35,103 nt of DNA from Thermomicrobiales bacterium (GTDB taxonomy: Bacteria > Chloroflexota > Chloroflexia > Thermomicrobiales > UBA6265). Position 1 is the first letter of the stretch, and every line of letters starts with the position of its first letter. The translations under genes were made by a program, and so were the position numbers. Positions 25,559-32,765 of this stretch are shown here, piece after piece. Below the pieces are notes generated by a model. It searched no databases. It was given only the letters and a program-made list of their open reading frames with translations, and was not told the DNA's origin. The DNA is taken from the NCBI GenBank assembly GCA_023957015.1, contig JAMLHR010000027.1, forward strand, positions 1-35,103, in the 5' to 3' direction.

Positions 25559-26532
25559 TAGCGGTTGCCGTCCAGATACCCGACTCCCAACCACGCCCGC
25601 ACGTGGTACGGCAGATAGCTCCAGTCGGCTGAGTAAATCCAACCGCCATCAGCGGTGGTCTCACCGGTCAGAAAATCAACGACCGTCCCCCACTCGACCA
25701 GATCTGGATCGATATCGGGAACACTGGCAATCAAATGCCCCTGCACCTCGGCAGGGATATCTGTGGCAACAAACTCCTCGCCCGCCTCGATGATTTCCGG
25801 CAGTCGTATTACGTTCTCCGGCTTCTGCAGCTCAGCCAATGCCGCGGTGAGTACCAGCTGCTGTCGCATCACCCGTCCCTCGTCGAAGTCCATGTGGCGC
25901 GTTCGGCTAAACTCCAGCGCCTCCTCCCCGTTCAGGCGGAGTTCGCCAGCAGGGAAGTGGATGGATTTAACGCCGAAATCGGCAGTGGGGTAATGATCCT
26001 CGAAGACATCATAGGGATTATTCACCGTAATCCCGCCCATGGCATCGATCACACCCGGCATCTTGTGGAGATTGGTGGTGACCACACCATCCACCTTGAA
26101 ATTGAAGTTCCATTCGATCGTCTGGCGGAAAAGGTCGACACCAGCATTCCAGTCGAAGTTGTTGGAGTGGCTGCCGATGTTATAGGCACCGTTGATCTTC
26201 ATCCAGCCATGCCCTGGGACTTCCACGTAGAGATCCCGCGGAATGGAGATGGTGCGGACACGATGATTTTTCGGCTCAACCCGAGAGAACATGATGACAT
26301 CGGTGTTCTCGTCCTGCTCAACACCTCTGGTATCCATCCCAGCCACGAGGAAGGTATACCCATCCTGAACCTGCAATGCCGACGGTATCGGCATGGGATC
26401 GGGTGGCGGAATCGGTGTGCTGTAGGCACCATCCTGCGCGTATCCGCGCTGCGGTTTGATAAGCCCTCCACGAGCAGCGACGAGCGCGCCTGCCAACGCA
26501 AATGCTCGACGAGTTAGTGCCTTTTTAAGCAT
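25555..26532 (-). CDS. LytR-CpsA-Psr (LCP) family cell-envelope ligase, copy 2
   Basis: A 325-residue paralogue of the LCP protein at 23976-24893. The ATG at 26532 follows GGAGG by eight bases. The N-terminus KKALTRRAFALAGALVAA is again twin-arginine, followed by a proline-rich linker (PIPPPDPMPIP). The LCP core shows NTDVIMFSR, ISIPRDLYVEVPG followed by KINGAY, DAMGGITVNNPYDV and NGEEALEFSRTRH followed by GRVMRQQ. It should transfer a wall polymer to peptidoglycan; substrate difference from copy 1 is unknown. The pairwise similarity runs nearly full length, which suggests local duplication with a redox gene now between the copies. Confidence 0.92.
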   Translation of the reverse strand: MLKKALTRRAFALAGALVAARGGLIKPQRGYAQDGAYSTPIPPPDPMPIPSALQVQDGYTFLVAGMDTRGVEQDENTDVIMFSRVEPKNHRVRTISIPRDLYVEVPGHGWMKINGAYNIGSHSNNFDWNAGVDLFRQTIEWNFNFKVDGVVTTNLHKMPGVIDAMGGITVNNPYDVFEDHYPTADFGVKSIHFPAGELRLNGEEALEFSRTRHMDFDEGRVMRQQLVLTAALAELQKPENVIRLPEIIEAGEEFVATDIPAEVQGHLIASVPDIDPDLVEWGTVVDFLTGETTADGGWIYSADWSYLPYHVRAWLGVGYLDGNRY

Positions 26533-26593
26533 GGATCTACCTCCACATAACGGTCCCATCGGGGATCATACCATGTGGAACGCGGAGCCGAGT

Positions 26594-26908
26594 CTAGAGC
26601 ATCTGGCGGTAGAGCCAGACAACACCAATACCAGCGACAAGTGCCAGCATGAGATTGCCTCGCCAGCGCATGGCGATACCAACCGCGGCTACGCCAGCGA
26701 TGCCCTCAATCCCCGCCTCAAGCGCCGCGGGAACGACCAATGCCGTGATGACGGCGCCAGGAAGATAGGACAGCCCAGCCTCGACTCGCGGTGAGAGGGT
26801 CACTCGCCCCATCAGCCAATAGCCCCCGGCACGGAACGAGTACGTAATCGCGGACATTACGATGATGACCAGCCAGGTATCCGGATGGACGGTGAACCAG
26901 TCCGGCAT
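26594..26908 (-). CDS. azlD: Branched-chain amino acid exporter, small subunit
   Basis: A 104-residue membrane protein with about four helices and the AzlD pattern: MSAITYSFRAGGYWLMG near the start, then LSYLPGAVITALVVP and a C-terminal helix. Together with AzlC it forms the two-part exporter of branched-chain amino acids and their analogues. Its ATG overlaps the azlC stop (ATGA), showing coupled translation. Confidence 0.88.
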   Translation of the reverse strand: MPDWFTVHPDTWLVIIVMSAITYSFRAGGYWLMGRVTLSPRVEAGLSYLPGAVITALVVPAALEAGIEGIAGVAAVGIAMRWRGNLMLALVAGIGVVWLYRQML

Positions 26909-27633
26909 CAGCGAACCTCCTCAGCGGATGGAATCTCCACCTTCGGTTGACCACCTGCCTGGAGAACCGCAGCAGTTACACCAGCAATACCGCCAGCCAC
27001 GACATACCAGGTGCCCGGCAGCAGCCACCAGACGATCACCGCAACGATACCGCTGGCGAACCAGGGCGTGAGATCGCGCCGACTGCGGTATCCGGCAAAC
27101 AGCATCGCGGCGAAGACGGCGGTGAAGGCGAAATCCAGGCCAAAGCGTTCTGGATCCGGGATGCGATCACTCAACAGGAACCCCACCAGGGTCGAAGGAA
27201 ACCAGGCGAAGAGCACCGCCATATTGCAGCCAATGAGTACACCCACATCGCGCTCGCCGAGGCGATACCGCATCATGGCCACAGACCACGACTCATCGCT
27301 GACATTGTGGAGAACCGGATACACGATCCTGGCAGGCAATGACTTCAGCCACGGCCGCAGCGAAGCCGTCAGCAACACCAGACGGAGATTGATCAGGGCT
27401 GTCGTAACGGCAATCGTAAGCAGTGGCAATGGATGGTCCCAATATGGCAACACCGCCATTTGAGAGGCCCCTGCGAAGTTGAACAGGTTCAACAACGTCG
27501 CTTCCATCGCAGTGGAACCTGCCTGTTGAGCCAACAGTCCGTAAACCGCGCCATAGGCAGCGACCGGAATCGCCAGCGGCAATGTCGCTCGCAGACCACG
27601 CACGAACCCGGAACGGGTGATCTCTATCGTCAC
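26908..27633 (-). CDS. azlC: Branched-chain amino acid exporter, large subunit
   Basis: A 241-residue membrane protein from the GTG at 27633, with GAGG four bases before it; an in-frame ATG at 27699 would add 22 basic, non-family residues. AzlC features include the GLRATLPLAIPVAAYGAVYG start, FAGASQMAVL, and INLRLVLLTASLRPWL, with a downstream DESWSVAMMRY element. AzlCD exports valine, leucine and isoleucine or toxic analogues. It diverges from apt, 102 bases away, and the two share a promoter region. Confidence 0.88.
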   Translation of the reverse strand: MTIEITRSGFVRGLRATLPLAIPVAAYGAVYGLLAQQAGSTAMEATLLNLFNFAGASQMAVLPYWDHPLPLLTIAVTTALINLRLVLLTASLRPWLKSLPARIVYPVLHNVSDESWSVAMMRYRLGERDVGVLIGCNMAVLFAWFPSTLVGFLLSDRIPDPERFGLDFAFTAVFAAMLFAGYRSRRDLTPWFASGIVAVIVWWLLPGTWYVVAGGIAGVTAAVLQAGGQPKVEIPSAEEVR

Positions 27634-27735
27634 CAGCCCTCGCTCCGATTGCTTCCCGATATGGTCCAGTACGGTACACTTGTGGCGGTGTTTCGCCAAA
27701 CCATACCGATCCTCCTCTCCAGGGAGTACCCATCC

Positions 27736-28266
27736 ATGTCCGAACTGAACACGCTCCTCAAGCAGTATATTCGTGATGTCCCGGACTTTCCGATCCCCGG
27801 CATTTTGTTCCGCGATATCACCACGCTGCTCGCCAGCCCGGAAGGTTTTCGGGCAGCCATCGACGGATTGCTTGCTCCATACCAGGACGTTCAGATTGAC
27901 AAGGTCGTCGTGATCGAAAGTCGCGGCTTCATCTTCGGTACACCCATGGCCTATGCGCTCAATGCGGGCGTGGTACCTGTGCGCAAGCCGGGTAAGCTAC
28001 CGGCCGATACGCTGACCGAGGAGTACGATCTGGAATATGGCACGAATAGTCTACAGATTCACACCGATGCCATTGAGCGCGGCGAACGCGTGATTATCGT
28101 GGATGACCTCCTCGCCACCGGCGGCACGGTGGATGCCACCATCCGTCTCGTCAACGATCTCGGTGGCGAGATTATCGGTATCAGCTTCCTGGCCGAACTC
28201 ACGGACCTGCACGGTCGCGAACGGGTGAAGGATATTCCGGTCTACAGCCTGGTGCAGTATCCGTAG
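27736..28266 (+). CDS. apt: Adenine phosphoribosyltransferase
   Basis: A 176-residue purine salvage enzyme that makes AMP from adenine and PRPP. AGGGAG lies nine bases before the ATG. It shows the N-terminal IRDVPDFPIPGILFRDIT stretch that contacts adenine, the ESRGFIFG loop near residue 61, the RKPGKLP flexible loop, and the PRPP-binding loop VIIVDDLLATGGT (119-131). The length is standard for the family. A possible promoter is TTCCCG-N16-TACACT at 27653-27680. Confidence 0.96.
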   Translation: MSELNTLLKQYIRDVPDFPIPGILFRDITTLLASPEGFRAAIDGLLAPYQDVQIDKVVVIESRGFIFGTPMAYALNAGVVPVRKPGKLPADTLTEEYDLEYGTNSLQIHTDAIERGERVIIVDDLLATGGTVDATIRLVNDLGGEIIGISFLAELTDLHGRERVKDIPVYSLVQYP

Positions 28267-28331
28267 CCGAGAATGAAGTAAAATCACTCACTGATGGGGG
28301 TATCGTACGTATACAGGAGGATAACCATCGC

Positions 28332-29087
28332 ATGGGCTTTCTGGAACGACTCGAGAACCTCATACAGGGCGCCGTCGAAGGTGGCACAAGCACTGTTCTG
28401 CGCAACAAGCTCAAACCCGTAGAAATCGAAGCCCAGCTTGAGCGCGCGATGCGCGATAACACGCAAACATCTCGGGGTGGGCGTCTTGCACCGACCTCCT
28501 ACATTGTTTGGTTGCATCCGGATACGTATCGGGAGACGATCGCGGGGGTGGAAGGGTACAACCATCATTGCGAGATGCTGCTGAATCAGTTCGCGATGCA
28601 AAACGGCTACACCATGCTCCATCAACGCATCAGTGTCACGTTCGATGCCGATGCGTCGCTCGGTCGGCGCGATATCCATATCGAGACGGCGTTTGCGTCT
28701 TCACCGTCGGCTGCACCTGCCTCTAACGCCCACTACACAGCTGCATTCAATCAGACGCAAGTTCTGTCTGTACCGCGGCAGGAATCCCGCTGGCATCTGC
28801 GTGTGATCCAGGGAGGACAGAGCCAGGTCTTCCAGATTCCAGAAGGTATCTCCCGCGTCGGACGGGCCTCCGATGCAGATATTGTTCTCAAGGACGAAGC
28901 CAACACTGTTTCCCGGCAACACGCGGTAATCAACCGCTATGGCGAGGAGATTCGGCTACGGGATGTCGGCAGCAAGAATGGCACCAAGGTGAACGGGAAC
29001 TACGTTCCCTCGCACCTGGAGACGCTGCTCACGGATGGTTCCGAGATCGCATTCGGCCAGTGCATTGTTCGCATAGAACGCCGATAG
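28332..29087 (+). CDS. FhaA-like protein: DUF3662 domain plus FHA domain
   Basis: A 251-residue cytoplasmic protein preceded by AGGAGG. Residues 1 to about 115 form the DUF3662 domain (MGFLERLENLIQGAVEG, KPVEIEAQLERAM), a flexible linker follows, and about 165-248 is an FHA phosphothreonine-binding domain with RVGRASDADIVL, SRQHAVI and GSKNGTKVNG. The same arrangement occurs in actinobacterial FhaA, a partner of Ser/Thr kinases and of the MurJ flippase in wall synthesis. No kinase, phosphatase, rodA or pbp gene follows here; a second FHA gene starts 15 bases later. A role in envelope growth is inferred from the family. Confidence 0.88.
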   Translation: MGFLERLENLIQGAVEGGTSTVLRNKLKPVEIEAQLERAMRDNTQTSRGGRLAPTSYIVWLHPDTYRETIAGVEGYNHHCEMLLNQFAMQNGYTMLHQRISVTFDADASLGRRDIHIETAFASSPSAAPASNAHYTAAFNQTQVLSVPRQESRWHLRVIQGGQSQVFQIPEGISRVGRASDADIVLKDEANTVSRQHAVINRYGEEIRLRDVGSKNGTKVNGNYVPSHLETLLTDGSEIAFGQCIVRIERR

Positions 29088-29101
29088 GCAGGAGCCAGTA
29101 T

Positions 29102-29596
29102 ATGCCGACGTTGCCAGAACTCCAATTGCCAACCGGATTCGATGCGTTCGACTGGTTCATTCTCGTCCTCCGCATCGCGTTCATTGCATTGATCTATCTC
29201 TTCCTCTACCAGGTTGGCCGCGTCGGTGTGCGCGAGCTTATCACCATCGGGCAAGCATCGGTCGGTATGCCACAACAACGCATGGAGCAGGTGGCGATTT
29301 CGGGTGCGCTGGAGATGGTTGATCCAGCCGAGAGCAAATGGCGACAAGGCACGCAATTCGCGCTGGACTACTACACCACGATCGGCCGCAACTCCGAGAA
29401 CGCGATTGCGCTTAACGATGGTTTCGTCAGTGGCAATCACGCCGAGATCAGCTTCAACCAGGGAGCCTGGTGGCTCATGGATCTGGGAAGTACCAACGGC
29501 ACGTTCGTGAACGGACAGCCGGTACAGGGCCGCATTCAGCTTCATAACGGCGATATCGTCTCATTTGGACGGGTCCATTTACGGGCTCATGTGTGA
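29102..29596 (+). CDS. FhaB-like membrane FHA-domain protein
   Basis: A 164-residue protein with GGAG seven bases before its ATG. One transmembrane helix (about 17-38) is followed by a cytoplasmic FHA domain (about 90-160) with TIGRNSENAIAL, SGNHAEI and LGSTNGTFVNG, all the phosphothreonine-contact elements. It matches actinobacterial FhaB (FipA), which recruits phosphorylated division or wall proteins. It follows the FhaA-like gene by 15 bases and overlaps the glycosyltransferase gene by four bases (GTGA), so the three form one operon. Confidence 0.88.
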   Translation: MPTLPELQLPTGFDAFDWFILVLRIAFIALIYLFLYQVGRVGVRELITIGQASVGMPQQRMEQVAISGALEMVDPAESKWRQGTQFALDYYTTIGRNSENAIALNDGFVSGNHAEISFNQGAWWLMDLGSTNGTFVNGQPVQGRIQLHNGDIVSFGRVHLRAHV

Positions 29597-30498
29597 AAGC
29601 ACCGAATATGCGTATCTTGGCGGCACTATTGCCGATGATTGACTTTGCTTCTCCAGCGGTGAAAGCTGCATCGACAACCTCACCGGTACTTTTGCCAGGA
29701 TCGCTCAGTCTGGTCTTGCCCTGTCACAACGAGGAAGACAATATCCGCATTGTGATTGGGCAAGCATTGGCGGTACTTCCGAACTACGCGAGCACATTCG
29801 AGATCATTCCAGTTAACGATGGCTCCAAAGATCGTACCGGGGCGATTCTGGCCGAACTCGCTGATGAGGATGATCGGGTACGACCGGTCAGCTATGCCGT
29901 CAACAAGGGATATGGTGGAGCGCTGACCAGTGGCTTTGATGCTACGCAATGTGACTACATTATGTTTATGGATGCTGATCGTCAGTTCGATATCGGCGAT
30001 ATCTCCCGTCTGGCCCCGTTTGTTGGCAGTTTCGATATCGTGGCCGGATTCCGCATGGAACGCAGCGATCCGCTTATCCGCCGCGTCAATGCCGAAGTGT
30101 TCAATATCGCCGTGCGCATCCTGTTTGGCGTGCACTTACGAGATCTGGACTGCGCTTTCAAGATCTTCCGTGGCGATCAACTGCGCTCTCTGGAGTTGAT
30201 CAGCAACGGCGCATTGATCAATTGCGAGATGCAGGCCAAGCTCCGACGGCAAGGAGCTACCTTGCAGCAGGTTGGTGTTCAGCACTATCCGCGCGTAGCG
30301 GGTAACCCCACCGGCGGTAATCTGAAGGTCATCCTGAAAGCGATGCGAGACATCCTGATTCTGTGGTGGAAGATGCGAGATTACCATCCGGAAGTCGCGG
30401 CCGATCGCACCGCACCGGATGACCGCGTTCCGGCGCGACTCAAGCGACTGCCCGGTCACATTCGCAACCGCATCAACCGCTGGAGATCAGAGTCCTGA
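29593..30498 (+). CDS. Family 2 glycosyltransferase (polyprenyl-phosphate sugar transferase-like)
   Basis: A 301-residue GT-A fold enzyme. The GTG at 29593 overlaps the upstream stop; an ATG at 29608 is an alternative. Motifs are LPCHNEEDNI near residue 43, VNDGSKDRTG near 74, NKGYGGALTSGF near 104, the metal-binding MDADRQFD near 125, and RDLDCAFKIFRGD near 178. These match the dolichol/undecaprenyl-phosphate mannose or glucose synthase group, which makes lipid-linked sugars at the membrane; no C-terminal transmembrane pair is present. Placement after two FHA genes suggests a role in envelope glycan synthesis. Its last 12 bases overlap the 3' end of the convergent Nudix gene. Confidence 0.88.
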   Translation: MKAPNMRILAALLPMIDFASPAVKAASTTSPVLLPGSLSLVLPCHNEEDNIRIVIGQALAVLPNYASTFEIIPVNDGSKDRTGAILAELADEDDRVRPVSYAVNKGYGGALTSGFDATQCDYIMFMDADRQFDIGDISRLAPFVGSFDIVAGFRMERSDPLIRRVNAEVFNIAVRILFGVHLRDLDCAFKIFRGDQLRSLELISNGALINCEMQAKLRRQGATLQQVGVQHYPRVAGNPTGGNLKVILKAMRDILILWWKMRDYHPEVAADRTAPDDRVPARLKRLPGHIRNRINRWRSES

Positions 30499-31131
30499 TC
30501 TCAGCTCGATCTCAGAGATCGCACGCGTGAAATACGGCGTAACGCCGCGAGAACTCAATCCCTCACCGAGTAGTGTGTAGGGCGTGATATCGCCCGTTTC
30601 GGCATTCAGCAGGAGACCTTGGCAACTCTCGCGCTCGCTCCGGAAGATTGTGGCGATATCGGCAACGCCCACCTTCACCAGACCTTCGAGTTCCGCGAAG
30701 TTGGGAGCGTAGGCTGCTAGCGGACGATCATCGCGAACGAGATAGACATCCTGTAGCTCGCGATCGATGATCCCCGGTACATTGTTCTCGCTATCTGTCC
30801 TCCGACGGAAGATGAACTCGTATCGTTCGGGATCGACATGCACACCGATCTCTTCGAACACCTCCCGGAACGCGTCTTCGACCGTCTCACCGGCGCCCAG
30901 ATGACCGCCAACCGTCGGATCAAGCGCGAGTGGTGACGTATCCTTGTTCCGCCCCCGCAGGTTCAGCAGTACAAACGGGCCTTCTGCATCCACACCGTAA
31001 AACCAGACGTGAACCGCGCGGTGCCAGTCGCCATCGCGGTGAACGTCAGCGCGACGTTTGGAGATGCCAGTGGGCTCACCCTCTTCTGTGACAACATCGA
31101 AATACTCGTTTGGATCTTGCGCGAGCTGCAT
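30487..31131 (-). CDS. Nudix hydrolase (isopentenyl-diphosphate isomerase-like group)
   Basis: A 214-residue protein. The ATG at 31131 has GGAG five bases upstream. Its opening (YFDVVTEEGEPTG, then DGDWHRAVHVWFY) is typical of the Nudix subgroup related to IPP isomerase and YfcD. The Nudix box starts at Gly76: HLGAGE, then TVEDAF, then REVFEEIGV. The gap between the first glutamate and RE is six residues instead of the usual seven. It probably hydrolyses a nucleoside diphosphate derivative or acts on a diphosphate, but the substrate cannot be inferred. It lies between a glycosyltransferase gene and the nuo terminator. Confidence 0.88.
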   Translation of the reverse strand: MQLAQDPNEYFDVVTEEGEPTGISKRRADVHRDGDWHRAVHVWFYGVDAEGPFVLLNLRGRNKDTSPLALDPTVGGHLGAGETVEDAFREVFEEIGVHVDPERYEFIFRRRTDSENNVPGIIDRELQDVYLVRDDRPLAAYAPNFAELEGLVKVGVADIATIFRSERESCQGLLLNAETGDITPYTLLGEGLSSRGVTPYFTRAISEIELRSGL

Positions 31132-31150
31132 GTTCACTCCATGAACGCAA

Positions 31151-31178
31151 ACGGACCGGGCGGGATCGCCCGGTCCGT
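31151..31178 (-). terminator. Terminator of the nuo operon
   Basis: A perfect 12-bp stem, ACGGACCGGGCG and its complement, with a GGAT loop; on the minus strand it is followed by TTTGCGTT. It begins 14 bases after the nuoN stop codon (31193-31195) and ends the complex I operon ahead of the Nudix gene. Confidence 0.85.
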
Positions 31179-31192
31179 AAGATAACCGATTC

Positions 31193-32710
31193 TTAGCGTC
31201 CCATCGCCAATGCCGCGACGGAGAAGAGATTCGTCCAGTCGTTCGCAAGGTTGATGATGGGACTGGAGAAGAGACCCAGCGCCAGCACACCAACAACCAT
31301 CACCCCAATACCGAGGTTGAGGAGCGGCGATGCGACGATCGGGCGCCCTGTGGTGTCCTCGCTCTTCTCCTGGAAGTACATCACCGCCACGACCCGCAGA
31401 TAGAAGTACGCGGAGATCGCGGAGGCCATCACGATAGTCATCGCCAGCCAAAGCAGGTTGGATTCCAGGAGGGCCACAATAACGTAGTACTTGGCATAGA
31501 AACCGATCGTCGGTGGGATACCCATCAACGAGACCAGGAAGACGGTCATTGCCAGTGCTGCCAATGGCGAGCGCGAGGCCAAACCGGCGAAATCGCCGAG
31601 TGTTGTCCCGTCGCCGCGATGCTGCACCCAAACAACAATGGCAAATGCACCGATATTCATGAAGGTGTAGGCGATCAGATAATAGAGCACCGACGAAATG
31701 CTGCGCTCACCCGCCATACCATCAATCAGGCGGAAGGCCGCAATACCAGCAATCATGTACCCTGTGTGCGCGATGGATGAGTAGGCCAACATACGCTTGA
31801 CGTCTGTCTGGCTGATGGCAACGATGTTACCGAAGAGCATGGTGACGAAGGCCAACACCGCCAGCACCATTGTCCAGTCATCAGCCAACGACTCCAGACC
31901 CTGAACCAGGATGCGAATCATGGCAACGGCTGCAGCTGCTTTCGGGATAACGGACATGTAGCCGGTAACCGGCGTCGGGGCACCGTCATAGGCGTCCGGT
32001 GTCCAGAAGTGGAACGGTACCGCTGCAAGTTTGAACGAGAAGCCCACGATCACCAGCAACATACCGAGGATCATGCCGGCATTCGGCTCGCTACCAGTAA
32101 GGGCGGCGGTCAGTGAGGCGGAGATCTCATTCAGCCCAGTGCTACCGGTGGAACCATAAATCCAGGACATACCGTAGAGGAGAATCGCGCTGGCGAAGAG
32201 ACCAAGCAGGAAGTACTTGAAGGCGCCTTCAAGTGCGGTAGTACGGCGCTTGGCAAACGCGGTCAGGATATAGGTAGCAATCGATGTTAGCTCGATACCG
32301 ACGTACAGCATCACCATATCGCCGGCGGATGCGGTGAGCATTGCACCGAAGACCGCGAAGGTCAGCAGCGTGTAGAACTCGCCGGTTCCCATCTTGGAAT
32401 CCAGATACTCGACGTAGCTGGCACTAATGAGTACCGTCAGGACGGCCGCAACCAGGATAACGAGGTTGAGGAAGACCGTGAGGCCATCAAGCTGGAACAA
32501 TCCGTGAAAGGTTGTGCCCGTCTCACCGCGCTGTGAAAGCTGAGCCACGATGGCAGCACCGAAGCCAGCCAACGTGACACCGGTGATCACCGTAAAATGA
32601 CGCTCCTTGGGGAGGAACGCATCCAGCAGCGACACAACGATAGCCGCCACCAGCACGATGAGTTGAGGCAGCACCATACCCCAATCCGGATTTTCGAGAT
32701 GTACTGTCAT
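31193..32710 (-). CDS. nuoN: NADH-quinone oxidoreductase subunit N
   Basis: A 505-residue membrane protein of the Mrp-antiporter-like group in respiratory complex I, with about 14 hydrophobic helices. It shows the YVGIELTSIATYIL element with a conserved glutamate, LEGAFKYFLLG with the conserved lysine, FHFWTPDAYDGAPTPVTGYMS, and KRMLAYSSIAHTGYM, all typical of NuoN. The ATG at 32710 has GGAG eight bases upstream. It translocates protons together with NuoL and NuoM. It follows nuoM by 55 bases and is the last gene of the operon. Confidence 0.97.
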   Translation of the reverse strand: MTVHLENPDWGMVLPQLIVLVAAIVVSLLDAFLPKERHFTVITGVTLAGFGAAIVAQLSQRGETGTTFHGLFQLDGLTVFLNLVILVAAVLTVLISASYVEYLDSKMGTGEFYTLLTFAVFGAMLTASAGDMVMLYVGIELTSIATYILTAFAKRRTTALEGAFKYFLLGLFASAILLYGMSWIYGSTGSTGLNEISASLTAALTGSEPNAGMILGMLLVIVGFSFKLAAVPFHFWTPDAYDGAPTPVTGYMSVIPKAAAAVAMIRILVQGLESLADDWTMVLAVLAFVTMLFGNIVAISQTDVKRMLAYSSIAHTGYMIAGIAAFRLIDGMAGERSISSVLYYLIAYTFMNIGAFAIVVWVQHRGDGTTLGDFAGLASRSPLAALAMTVFLVSLMGIPPTIGFYAKYYVIVALLESNLLWLAMTIVMASAISAYFYLRVVAVMYFQEKSEDTTGRPIVASPLLNLGIGVMVVGVLALGLFSSPIINLANDWTNLFSVAALAMGR

Positions 32711-32765
32711 GGAGTGAACTCCGCATACCGATCCGCATTCCCTGCCGATCGGCGACTACCTTTGG

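Noticed and set aside
31132..32719. A 12-bp inverted repeat (GTTCACTCCATG / CATGGAGTGAAC) flanking nuoN, as mobile-element ends
   Set aside because: Both copies coincide with ribosome binding sites and start codons of two genes and no transposase is present, so chance is the better explanation.
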